From: Sphingobacteriales bacterium
Lineage (GTDB): Bacteria; Bacteroidota; Bacteroidia; Sphingobacteriales; Sphingobacteriaceae
NCBI GenBank assembly: GCA_013298995.1
Contig: JAAFJW010000020.1
Span: 1-33,579 of the forward strand
Direction of reading: 5' to 3'
DNA length: 33,579 bases
The notes beneath the pieces were generated by a model. It worked only from the letters and a program-made list of their open reading frames with translations, was not told the DNA's origin and did not search any database. Each line of letters begins with the position of its first letter. Within the stretch, counting starts at the first letter, position 1. The translations under genes were made by a program, and so were the position numbers. This document shows, one piece after another, positions 11,100 to 22,089 of this stretch.

Positions 11100-11138
11100 T
11101 TTATAATATAATTAAACTTACTTCTAAAAAAAGAGAAA

Positions 11139-14100
11139 ATGTCTTACAAAAAAGATAGTAAAATAAAAAGTAATTTTACCTCAATAACCATCAGTTTATC
11201 GTCGCCAGAGGCTATACTGGAGCGGTCGAGCGGTGAGGTTTTAAAACCCGAAACCATTAATTACCGTACCTATAAACCCGAACGTGATGGTTTATTTTGC
11301 GAGCGTATTTTTGGCCCAGTTAAAGATTACGAATGCCATTGCGGTAAATACAAACGCATACGTTACAAAGGTATAGTATGCGATAGGTGTGGTGTAGAAG
11401 TAACCGAGAAAAAAGTACGTAGAGAGCGTATGGGGCACATTAATTTGGTAGTTCCTGTTGCCCATATTTGGTACTTCCGCTCGTTACCTAATAAAATTGG
11501 TTACCTTTTAGGCTTACCTACAAAACGCTTAGATTTGATTATTTACTACGAACGATACGTGGTAATACAAGCGGGTACAATGGCCGACCAAGGAATCAAT
11601 TACATGGATTTTTTGACCGAAGAAGAGTACCTTGATATTTTGGATAAATTGCCAAAAGAAAATCAATATTTAGATGATAAAGACCCTAATAAATTTGTAG
11701 CCAAAATGGGTGCAGAGGCTTTAGAGGATTTATTAAAAAGGTTAGATTTAGACCAACAATCGTACGATTTACGCCACCAAGCAGCCAACGAAACATCGCA
11801 ACAGCGTAAAAATGAGGCTTTAAAACGCTTACAAGTTGTAGAGGCTTTCCGCGATGCAAAAACAAGGATAGAGAACAATCCCGAATGGATGATTGTAAAA
11901 ATTGTTCCCGTTATACCACCCGAATTACGCCCATTAGTACCACTCGAAGGAGGTAGGTTTGCTACTTCGGATTTGAACGATTTATACCGTAGGGTAATTA
12001 TTCGTAACAATCGTTTAAAACGATTAATGGAAATTAAAGCCCCCGAAGTAATTTTACGTAACGAAAAACGTATGTTGCAAGAAGCTGTTGATTCGTTATT
12101 TGATAACTCACGTAAAGTAAATGCGGTAAAAACCGAAGGCAACAGAGCGTTAAAATCATTATCCGATATTTTAAAAGGTAAACAAGGGCGTTTCCGTCAA
12201 AATTTATTAGGTAAACGTGTTGATTACTCGGGCCGTTCGGTAATTGTGGTAGGGCCAACTTTAAAACTCCACGAATGTGGGATACCTAAAGATATGGCTG
12301 CCGAGCTTTTCAAACCATTTATCATACGTAAAATGATAGAGCGTGGTGTGGTAAAAACGGTAAAATCGGCCAAAAAAATTGTTGACCGTAAAGACCCATT
12401 GGTATGGGATATTCTCGAAAACGTACTGAAAGGTCACCCAGTTTTATTAAACAGGGCACCTACTTTACACCGTTTGGGTATTCAGGCTTTCCAACCAAAA
12501 TTGATTGAAGGCAAAGCCATACAATTACACCCATTGGTGTGTACTGCGTTTAACGCCGATTTCGACGGTGACCAAATGGCCGTACACGTACCACTAGGCA
12601 ATGCGGCAATATTGGAAGCCCAAATATTAATGTTGGCATCGCACAATATCCTAAATCCAGCAAACGGAACACCCGTAACCGTACCTTCGCAGGATATGGT
12701 TTTAGGCTTATATTATATGACTAAAGGTCGCAAAACCGAAGAAGGACATATTATTAAAGGCCAAGGTGCTACATTTTACTCATCGCAAGAGGTAATTATT
12801 GCCTACAACGAAGGGCAAATTGATTTACATGCTTTTGTAAAAGTAAGGGCTTTTGTTAAAGAAGAAAATGGCGAACTGGTAAATAAAATTATTGATACCA
12901 CCGTTGGGCGTATTTTGTTTAACGAAGTTGTGCCACAAGAAGTGGGCTATATAAACGAATTACTTACCAAAAAATCGTTAAGAGATATTATTGGCGAAGT
13001 AGTTAAAAATACAGGCATGGCTAGGGCAGCTCAGTTTTTGGATGATATAAAAACAATGGGTTTCAACTCGGCATTTAAAGGTGGTTTATCTTTTAACTTA
13101 AAAGATTTAAACATACCAGCCGAAAAAATTACCCTGTTAGATACCGCCCGCAACGAAGTTGCCGATGTAATGAATAATTACAACATGGGCTTTATTACCA
13201 ATAACGAGCGTTATAACCAAATTATCGATATTTGGACACGTATTAACAATCGCCTTACGGCACACGTAATGGATGTGTTGATAAATGATAACCAAGGCTT
13301 TAATTCTGTTTACATGATGCTCGATTCTGGAGCCCGTGGTTCAAAAGAGCAAATTCGTCAGTTATGTGGTATGAGGGGCTTGATGGCGAAACCGCAAAAA
13401 TCGGGTTCGGGTGGCGAGATTATCGAAAACCCTATCTTATCCAACTTTAAAGAAGGCTTATCAGTATTAGAGTACTTTATATCTACCCACGGTGCTCGTA
13501 AAGGTTTGGCCGATACGGCTTTAAAAACTGCCGATGCGGGTTACTTAACACGTAGGTTGCATGATGTGGCTCAAGATATGGTAATTAAATATACTGATTG
13601 CGGAACGCTTAGAGGCATGTTTACAACAGCTTTAAAGGATAACGAAGATGTGGTAGAACCATTATATGATAGGATTTTAGGCCGTACTTCGTTACATGAT
13701 GTTTACGATCCTTTAACCAACGAATTATTGGTGCAAGCAAATCAAGATATTACAGAAGAAATTGCAAAAACTATCGAAGACTCTCCTTTAGAAGGGATTG
13801 AAATACGTTCGGTATTAACCTGCGAAGCTCCTCGTGGTGTGTGTGCGCTATGTTACGGACGTAACTTGGCATCGGGCAAGCGTGTACAAATGGGCGAAGC
13901 CGTAGGTGTAATTGCCGCACAATCTATTGGCGAGCCAGGTACGCAGTTAACCTTACGTACTTTCCACGTGGGTGGTACGGCATCAAACATTGCTGCCGAA
14001 TCGCAGATTAATGCCAAATTTGATGGTGTTATTGAGTTCGAAAACCTTCGTACCGTGGTATATACCACCGAGGAAGGCGAAACTACCGACATTGTTTTGG

Positions 14101-15431
14101 GCCGTTCGGGCGAATTTAAAATTACCGATGCCACTACTGGCCGTGTAATTATGACTAATAATGTACCTTATGGCTCTTTCTTATTTGTAAAAGAGGGCGA
14201 TACCGTTGTTAAAGGGGATAAAATTTGTTCTTGGGATCCTTACAATGCGGTTATGATTTCTGAATTTGCTGGTAAAGTAGTTTACGAATCGGTGATAGAA
14301 GGTGTTACTTTCCGTGAAGAATCAGACGAGCAAACTGGCCACAAAGAAAAAGTAATTATTGATACCCGCGATAAAACTAAAAACCCAGTAGTAAAAATTG
14401 TAAACAAATCGGGCGAAAGCCTAAGAGAATACAATATACCTGTGGGTGCACATATTGTGGTAGAAGAAGGACAAAAAGTAGGCATGGGCGAAATTTTGGT
14501 AAAAATACCTCGTACTACTGGTAAAACCCGAGATATTACAGGTGGTTTACCACGTGTAACCGAGCTATTTGAAGCCCGTAACCCATCGAACCCTGCGGTA
14601 GTAACCGAAATTGATGGTGTGGTAACTTTAGGAGGTATTAAACGTGGTAACCGCGAGATGACTATCGAATCCAGAGATGGCCAAATCAAAAAATACTTGG
14701 TGCCTTTATCAAAACACATATTAGTACAAGATAACGATTTTATTAAAGCAGGTATGCCATTATCCGATGGTGCAATTTCACCAGGCGATATACTTTCTAT
14801 AAAAGGCCCTGCTGCGGTACAAGAGTATATTGTGAATGGCATCCAAGAAGTTTACCGCTTACAAGGTGTAAAAATTAATGATAAACACTTTGAAACCATT
14901 GTACACCAAATGATGCAGAAAGTAATGATTGAAGATGCAGGTGATACAAAGTTCTTAGAAAAAGAAGCCGTAGATAGGTTCGATTTTTCTATCGAAAACG
15001 ATGATGTTTACGATAAAATGGTGGTTGAAGATGCGGGAGATTCTAACGTACTAAAGCCAGGTCAGATTATAACTGTACGCCGCTTGCGTGATGAAAACTC
15101 GCAACTAAAACGTAAAGATTTAAAATTAGTTACCGCAAGGGAAGCTAGGCCAGCAACGGCAAGCCCAATGTTGCAAGGGATAACTAGGGCATCGTTGGGT
15201 ACCAAATCGTTTATGTCGGCAGCATCGTTCCAAGAAACTACCAAAGTATTAAACGAAGCCGCTATTGCAGGTAAGCGTGATCATTTATTAGGCTTAAAAG
15301 AGAACGTAATTGTAGGCCACTTAATACCATCGGGTACGGGTTTACGTAATTACGAACGTATAATTGTAGGTTCGCAAGAAGAATATGATAAACTTAAAGC
15401 ATCTAAGGAAGAAGAGGAAGTAGAAGCGTAA
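11139..15431 (+). CDS. rpoC: DNA-directed RNA polymerase subunit beta'
   Basis: [23 protein letters not shown] zinc ribbon, [15 protein letters not shown] catalytic loop; 1430 aa. Confidence 0.99.
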   Translation: MSYKKDSKIKSNFTSITISLSSPEAILERSSGEVLKPETINYRTYKPERDGLFCERIFGPVKDYECHCGKYKRIRYKGIVCDRCGVEVTEKKVRRERMGHINLVVPVAHIWYFRSLPNKIGYLLGLPTKRLDLIIYYERYVVIQAGTMADQGINYMDFLTEEEYLDILDKLPKENQYLDDKDPNKFVAKMGAEALEDLLKRLDLDQQSYDLRHQAANETSQQRKNEALKRLQVVEAFRDAKTRIENNPEWMIVKIVPVIPPELRPLVPLEGGRFATSDLNDLYRRVIIRNNRLKRLMEIKAPEVILRNEKRMLQEAVDSLFDNSRKVNAVKTEGNRALKSLSDILKGKQGRFRQNLLGKRVDYSGRSVIVVGPTLKLHECGIPKDMAAELFKPFIIRKMIERGVVKTVKSAKKIVDRKDPLVWDILENVLKGHPVLLNRAPTLHRLGIQAFQPKLIEGKAIQLHPLVCTAFNADFDGDQMAVHVPLGNAAILEAQILMLASHNILNPANGTPVTVPSQDMVLGLYYMTKGRKTEEGHIIKGQGATFYSSQEVIIAYNEGQIDLHAFVKVRAFVKEENGELVNKIIDTTVGRILFNEVVPQEVGYINELLTKKSLRDIIGEVVKNTGMARAAQFLDDIKTMGFNSAFKGGLSFNLKDLNIPAEKITLLDTARNEVADVMNNYNMGFITNNERYNQIIDIWTRINNRLTAHVMDVLINDNQGFNSVYMMLDSGARGSKEQIRQLCGMRGLMAKPQKSGSGGEIIENPILSNFKEGLSVLEYFISTHGARKGLADTALKTADAGYLTRRLHDVAQDMVIKYTDCGTLRGMFTTALKDNEDVVEPLYDRILGRTSLHDVYDPLTNELLVQANQDITEEIAKTIEDSPLEGIEIRSVLTCEAPRGVCALCYGRNLASGKRVQMGEAVGVIAAQSIGEPGTQLTLRTFHVGGTASNIAAESQINAKFDGVIEFENLRTVVYTTEEGETTDIVLGRSGEFKITDATTGRVIMTNNVPYGSFLFVKEGDTVVKGDKICSWDPYNAVMISEFAGKVVYESVIEGVTFREESDEQTGHKEKVIIDTRDKTKNPVVKIVNKSGESLREYNIPVGAHIVVEEGQKVGMGEILVKIPRTTGKTRDITGGLPRVTELFEARNPSNPAVVTEIDGVVTLGGIKRGNREMTIESRDGQIKKYLVPLSKHILVQDNDFIKAGMPLSDGAISPGDILSIKGPAAVQEYIVNGIQEVYRLQGVKINDKHFETIVHQMMQKVMIEDAGDTKFLEKEAVDRFDFSIENDDVYDKMVVEDAGDSNVLKPGQIITVRRLRDENSQLKRKDLKLVTAREARPATASPMLQGITRASLGTKSFMSAASFQETTKVLNEAAIAGKRDHLLGLKENVIVGHLIPSGTGLRNYERIIVGSQEEYDKLKASKEEEEVEA

Positions 15432-15473
15432 ATTTTCGCTAAGGCGGATTGTAAGCGTCTTACATTAAAATAT

Positions 15474-15502
15474 AAGCCTGTTAGCAATAACAGGCTTTTT
15501 TG
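15474..15502 (+). terminator. Intrinsic terminator downstream of rpoC
   Basis: Perfect 10-bp stem AAGCCTGTTA-GCAA-TAACAGGCTT followed by TTTTTG. Confidence 0.95.
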
Positions 15503-15562
15503 TTTTTTTATAAATTTGTTTATTATATTTGTTCTTACAATTTTTACAAAAATCAATTCTAA

Positions 15563-15829
15563 ATGAGTGTTACCGAAATTCAACTTTTTCAGCTATTAAA
15601 AGCTAAACTAGGCGACCGTGAGGCCGAGTACTTGGTATCTTATGTAAAAGATGAAGTGAAAAACGAATTTGATAACAAGAAAGATGTTTTAGCTACTAAG
15701 GAAGATATAAACGTTGTTAAACAAGATTTACACGATGCAAAAGCCGAAATGATTAAATGGATGTTTATATTTTGGATAGGGCAAGTGGCGGTAACTTTCG
15801 GCTTTATATTATTGTTTCTTAAAAAATAA
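15563..15829 (+). CDS. Small coiled-coil plus C-terminal transmembrane protein (DUF1640/CCDC90-like)
   Basis: LLKAKLGDREAEYLVSYVKDEVKNEFDNKKDVLATKEDINVVKQDLHDAKAEMIKWMFIFWIGQVAVTFGFILLFLKK; coiled coil then one TM helix. Confidence 0.75.
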   Translation: MSVTEIQLFQLLKAKLGDREAEYLVSYVKDEVKNEFDNKKDVLATKEDINVVKQDLHDAKAEMIKWMFIFWIGQVAVTFGFILLFLKK

Positions 15830-16045
15830 TTTGCAAAATAAACCATAATTTCAATGATATTTTAGCGTTAGCGATATTTTTAACACGTTGCAATATGCGT
15901 CGTTAACTTTACCAACACTTCTATATACAAAGGAGAAACAAGGGTAATTAGCCTAAGTATGAGTTATAAATTTGGAAAGGTTAAAAAGGAACATCAAGTT
16001 ATTCGTAATAACGACCCTAACAATACTGGGCGGCCGTATGAGGAT

Positions 16046-16308
16046 TTATATTAGAAGTATAGCCCTAAGCGAATAATCATATAAAACATTATTTTCTACC
16101 ACATATACCTATCTGTGTTCTCCATTAATTCTGCGAAACCATTTGGGAGCGAGGTCATATTTTAGGGCTTCGGGTTTGCCAATGCCTATATGCGGGTTTT
16201 CAAAAATGGCTCGTGTTAATTGAGCAATTTTTTTAGATTGGCTTTGTTGTCCGTTTTTATCCAATAGTTTAAATCTGCATCGGCCTGAGGCAAATAGTTT
16301 ATTTTCAT
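16046..16308 (-). pseudogene. Degraded YoeB/Txe-family toxin
   Basis: MKINYLPQADADLNYWIK..., after a -1 shift in a poly-A run: NGQQSQSKKIAQLTRAIFENPHIGIGKPEALKYDLAPKWFRRINGEHR*VYVVENNVLYDYSLR. The fragments match YoeB architecture (IGKPE.LK....W.RRIN.EHR). Confidence 0.85.
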
Positions 16309-16519
16309 AAACTATCTAGTTCGACTAGGGTTACAGTTCTTGTTTTACCATTTTTTAAATCTTCGTTACCTTGTTTAATCTTTTTTACAAACTCGGGGTT
16401 ATAAGGTTTAACATCTTGTTTCGAAACTTTAAACTTAATTTTAGCACCTTCATAAATGCTTTTATTGTATCTACCTAGGAAGTATTTGCAGCATATGCCT
16501 TAATATTTATAGCTTCCAT
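16305..16519 (-). pseudogene. Degraded partner antitoxin of the YoeB-like toxin
   Basis: MEAINIKAYAANTS*VDTIKAFMKVLK (in-frame TAG), then a -1 shift, then KIKFKVSKQDVKPYNPEFVKKIKQGNEDLKNGKTRTVTLVELDSL*; the stop overlaps the toxin ATG (ATGA). Confidence 0.8.
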
Positions 16520-16628
16520 TTTACCTGTGTTTTTTATATGTTTAATAAGGTTTGTTTTTGTTGTACTTTAAGATTGCCTAGTAATTATTTATTGTTTTTT
16601 ATAATAACCCCCGAGTTCGATGATTAAA

Positions 16629-16744
16629 CTATAGTATAATTTTTTGTAAATCAATATTATTTACGATTTTAATGCGTAACGATGCTCATGTCTAATTTTA
16701 GCTTTGATACATCAATTCCTGCAATAATTGTGAATTTTTTTCAT
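16629..16744 (-). pseudogene. IS110-family transposase N-terminal relic
   Basis: Shifted reading frames give MKK / FTIIAGIDVSKLKLDMSIVTH* / VNNIDLQKIIL*; IIAGIDVSKLKLD matches the DEDD_Tnp_IS110 N-terminal signature. Confidence 0.6.
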
Positions 16745-16967
16745 AGTTTTGAATGAAGTGAAATAAAATATGGAATTCATTAAAACCGTTAATAGACCCT
16801 ATCGTCTAACATTCTATTTGATGAAATTCCATTGATAAAAGGATGCCAGAGGACTAATACGCATACTAAGCCCAAAAACTTATTAACGACGGCAGTTCAC
16901 CTCTGCTTCCTTTTAAATTTCAGTATTATTTTTTACTTATGTACACTAACGGTTAACGACGTTAGCG

Positions 16968-16987
16968 GCCTGCCTGCGCAGGCAGGC
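16968..16987. repeat. Perfect 20-bp palindrome inside element copy A
   Basis: GCCTGCCTGCGCAGGCAGGC. Confidence 0.95.
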
Positions 16988-16990
16988 ATA

Positions 16991-17050
16991 CTTTTTCTCC
17001 CTAGTCCAATTTCCCCTTTGGGGGCTATGGGGTGGGCTAGGGGGAAAAAG
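16991..17050. repeat. Central hairpin of element copy A
   Basis: CTTTTTCTCCCTAG (16991-17004) vs CTAGGGGGAAAAAG (17037-17050), 13/14 complementary, with a G/C-rich interior. Confidence 0.8.
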
Positions 17051-17157
17051 ATACAGCGGACGGCGTGTTAAAACGCCCAAATCATCATCACAAAATAATT
17101 AACAATGTTCGTTAATCGAACTTAGGCTAAAACATCAACGCTATATTAAAAATAATT

Positions 17158-18456
17158 ATGAGCGCAATAGAAAAATTAAAACTCAATAAAAACATAACCG
17201 CAGCCATGCTTGATGCGGGTTATTTTAACGCCAAAAAGCTGCAAAACAAAATTTTACCACGTATAAATGGTGGGCAAAATGTGGTAGCCATAGGCCCCGA
17301 AGGTTGCGGGAAAACCACAACCTATATACTGGCATCGTTAAATAAAATTAAAGTACTTGAAGAAATTGCGCCACGTATTTTGGTGCTAGTGCCCGATATT
17401 TCCAGTGGCGAACTGGTTATTGAGCAATACCATCAGCTAAACCGAAACCGTGATTTACGCATTATGGGCTTATTTGCAGGGCCAAGCCTTGATGCTCAAG
17501 TGCTACAACTTACCGATGGCGTAGATATTATTGTAGCCACACCCGATAGGGCCCGAGCCGCTTACCTAAAACTAGGCTTAAACCTCAATAAAATACAAAT
17601 GTTAATTGTTGATGATGCCGACGTAATTATAAAAAACGGCCTGCAACTACCTACCGTTGAAATTGCAAGAGGGATAACGAAGGGGCAGTTTTTGGTGTTT
17701 TCGGCAGTAACACACGATAGGTTAACAAAAATGTACGATTATTTTTTGGTGAACCCCAATATTGTAGAAGTAGATGATTTGGGCGATAGCCACCTACAAA
17801 CTGTTGACCAATTGCTGTACCACGTACCCAATTTTAAAACCAAACTTAACTTACTTAATTTATTACTTGCCGATGCAGAGCTTTTTGATAAAGCCATCGT
17901 ATTTGTAAACTCTCGCTTTACCGCCGAAACGGTGTATAAAAAATTACAGCTTAGCCGTAAAGGCCAAGTTGCTGTTTTTAAAGCCCGTGGCATGGTACCC
18001 GAAAGTTTTGATATAGTATCCGATTTTATGGCCAACCCGCAAGCAAATATTTTGGTGATAGCCCAAGAAGATGCCGAAAATATTACCGAAATTAAAACCC
18101 CCAACCAAATACATTTTGATATACCTGATGATAACGATGTTTATACCCGTAGGGTTTTATTGGGCAATGCCGATGCCAACGAGCGCTTGTTTATAACTTT
18201 TTGTACCGATTTAGAGCTATCGCAAATCCGTAAACTAGAGCAAATACAGGGCAAACGGATGGCATTGATAGCCCTTCCCGACGATTTATACATAGAAACC
18301 GAAACACCCAAAAAGAAAGTACAAGTTGAGGAAGCAGACCCTACCCGTGGTGCAGCTTTCCACGAAAAAAAATTATCGAACCAAAAAACCGAAAACTACT
18401 CGGCTAGGGAGCGTATCAGAATGACAGGGAAAATAAGTAATAAAAGGCATGATTAG
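17158..18456 (+). CDS. Divergent DEAD-box helicase-like protein (RecA2 motifs eroded)
   Basis: Walker A GPEGCGKTT, ATPDRA, motif II VDDAD, FSAVT, AIVFVNSRFTAETV; no recognisable motif V (ARGxD) or VI (HRxGRxGR). Confidence 0.8.
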   Translation: MSAIEKLKLNKNITAAMLDAGYFNAKKLQNKILPRINGGQNVVAIGPEGCGKTTTYILASLNKIKVLEEIAPRILVLVPDISSGELVIEQYHQLNRNRDLRIMGLFAGPSLDAQVLQLTDGVDIIVATPDRARAAYLKLGLNLNKIQMLIVDDADVIIKNGLQLPTVEIARGITKGQFLVFSAVTHDRLTKMYDYFLVNPNIVEVDDLGDSHLQTVDQLLYHVPNFKTKLNLLNLLLADAELFDKAIVFVNSRFTAETVYKKLQLSRKGQVAVFKARGMVPESFDIVSDFMANPQANILVIAQEDAENITEIKTPNQIHFDIPDDNDVYTRRVLLGNADANERLFITFCTDLELSQIRKLEQIQGKRMALIALPDDLYIETETPKKKVQVEEADPTRGAAFHEKKLSNQKTENYSARERIRMTGKISNKRHD

Positions 18457-18554
18457 TTTAAAATTAAGATGGAGATAAAAAAATATTACTACTTTTATAA
18501 AACAAATTTAATCAGGTAAATATGAACCTGGTAATACAAATATTACATAACAGT

Positions 18555-18595
18555 TTTAAAGGAAGCCTTCGCTCAAAGCGAAGTCTTCCTTTAAA
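18555..18595 (+). repeat. RAYT-associated hairpin, copy 1 (upstream)
   Basis: TTTAAAGGAAG-C-CTTCGCT-CAA-AGCGAAG-T-CTTCCTTTAAA; 18 paired positions with one C/T mismatch. Confidence 0.95.
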
Positions 18596-18616
18596 TAAAT
18601 TTTAATAAAAAACCTA

Positions 18617-19273
18617 ATGAAAAACAATATAGAACCCCTACAACCTGATAGCTTTTACCATATTTACAACCGTGGTATCAATGGCGAAAATATTTTTAAA
18701 GAAGATAAAAATTATACCTACTTTCTTACAAAATATGCACATTATTTGAGCCCTTATGTTTCAACCTATGCTTACTGTTTGCTAAAAAATCATTTTCATT
18801 TACTAATTCGTACAAAATCTGTAGAAGAAATAAAATTGATAACAAATGACAACTTAGGTATAAATACTTCAAAAAATGGCGTAGTAAAAAGCGAAACGTA
18901 CAAAGATGTTTCTTGGGTACTTAGCAATGCTTTTGCAAGTTTTTTTAAAAGCTATGCGCAGTCTTTCAATAAAGTATATCATCGAACAGGGCGACTTTTT
19001 GAAGAACCATTTCGTAGAATATTGGTAGATAGCGATTCGTATTTTTCTGAGATTATTTACTACATTCATCATAATCCTCAAATACATGGATTTGTAAATG
19101 ATTTTAGGGATTATCCACATTCGTCTTATCATTCTCATCTACTAACGGCTGCTACCAAGTTGGAAAGAGCAGCCGTTATTGCTTGGTTTGGTAATAAAGT
19201 GGAGTATGAGAATTTTCATAACGCAGAATATTTTTTTAAAAATTTGAATAAATTTGAAATAGAGTTTGATTAG
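18617..19273 (+). mobile_element. REP-associated tyrosine transposase (RAYT / Y1_Tnp, IS200-like HUH nuclease)
   Basis: FYHIYNRGINGENIFKEDKNYTYFLTKYAHYLSPYVSTYAYCLLKNHFHLLIRT (HUH motif HFH), ...YHRTGRLFEEPFRRILVDSDSYFSEIIYYIHHNP; 218 aa. Confidence 0.92.
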
Positions 19274-19302
19274 GAAGCCTTCGCTCTAAGTGAAGTCTTC
19301 CT
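19272..19302 (+). repeat. RAYT-associated hairpin, copy 2 (overlaps the RAYT stop codon)
   Basis: AGGAAGCCTTCGCTCTAAGTGAAGTCTTCCT. Confidence 0.93.
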
Positions 19303-19314
19303 TTTAAGGGTTAT

Positions 19315-19345
19315 AGGAAGCCTTCGCTCTAAGCGAAGTCTTCCT
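19315..19345 (+). repeat. RAYT-associated hairpin, copy 3
   Basis: AGGAAGCCTTCGCTCTAAGCGAAGTCTTCCT; 43-bp period with copy 2. Confidence 0.95.
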
Positions 19346-19381
19346 TTTAAGACCCCCAAATAAGAAATAAAATATTTATTT

Positions 19382-19400
19382 AAAGGAAGCCTTCTTTTTA
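19382..19400 (+). repeat. Truncated RAYT-associated hairpin remnant
   Basis: AAAGGAAGCCTTCTTTTTA: left arm retained, loop and right arm deleted. Confidence 0.7.
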
Positions 19401-19430
19401 AACGCCAAATAAAAATTATAATAAAATTAA

Positions 19431-21497
<2,067 letters not shown>

Positions 21498-21567
21498 TTT
21501 TTGTGTTTATCTTGTGAGTTGGATTGCTAATGAGTAGCCTAATAAGTATTATACAGCATTTAGGTGT

Positions 21568-21582
21568 GTTAACGATGGTAGC
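21568..21582 (+). repeat. 15-bp terminus of the dispersed hairpin element (partial copy C)
   Basis: GTTAACGATGGTAGC is the exact reverse complement of GCTACCATCGTTAAC in element copy B (26595-26609). Confidence 0.55.
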
Positions 21583-21600
21583 TTTCCCCGCTCTCGCAAG

Positions 21601-21840
21601 GTGTGTTGTGAATGAATAACTGTAAACTTAAACAATGTAGTTGTGCAAGCAAGGGCTTTAATTAAGCGTAGCGAATCACGAAATCAAAAAATAAAATAAA
21701 AAATATGAGTAAACCATCTCTCGCTGCTTGGATGGTAACAGAAACGTATTGAACGGAAAGAGAAAAAGGGTAGCTAGACTATTCAGGTACGAATAAGAGA
21801 GATGAACGAGAGTAAACCTCCGCTGTTTCACATATAACGC
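21601..21840 (+). ncRNA. Probable truncated group II intron (5' domain I fragment)
   Basis: Begins GTGTG; contains GGTAACAGAAACG..GGAAAGAG and GACTATTCAGGTACGAATAAG, resembling the recalled Ll.LtrB domain I stretch GGGAACAGAGCACGG..GGAAAGCG...GACAATCGGGTACGACTGAG. No RT ORF or domain V seen downstream. Confidence 0.5.
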
Positions 21841-22052
21841 TCTTTTGAATTTGCAATTCCGAAGCCCAAATCGTAATTATTTAGACATAATTACGAAAGA
21901 ACGTAGCAATGAAAAACTAACTTTCAAGTTAAATAAAATTGTGGATACCAATATATTTTAACACAATCCCCAATCAAAAATCCCCACCATATTCCCCTTT
22001 TTTAATAATCAAAAAATTAACAAATACCGTTTTCTTTTTAGCCTCTAAAACC

Positions 22053-22060
22053 TATCTTTG
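22053..22060 (+). promoter_or_regulatory. Candidate -7 box of the ileS promoter
   Basis: TATCTTTG (TAnnTTTG) 29 nt upstream of the start; no clear -33 element. Confidence 0.35.
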
Positions 22061-22089
22061 CAAATTATTAAGCAGGATATAAAACGTTG

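Larger units (their letters stand above)
16951..17079 (-). repeat. Dispersed hairpin element, copy A
   Basis: On the minus strand TTGGGCGTTTTAACACGC..CCGCTGTATCTTTTT - hairpin - AAAAAGTATGCC - palindrome - CGCTAACGTCGTTAAC; flanks shared with 26504-26610. Confidence 0.7.

Noticed and set aside
14282-14842. 186-aa minus-strand ORF inside rpoC
   Set aside because: Antisense shadow of rpoC, with no recognisable domain.
16832-17071. 79-aa plus-strand ORF
   Set aside because: Runs through the palindrome and hairpin of the dispersed repeat; protein sequence is just translated repeat.
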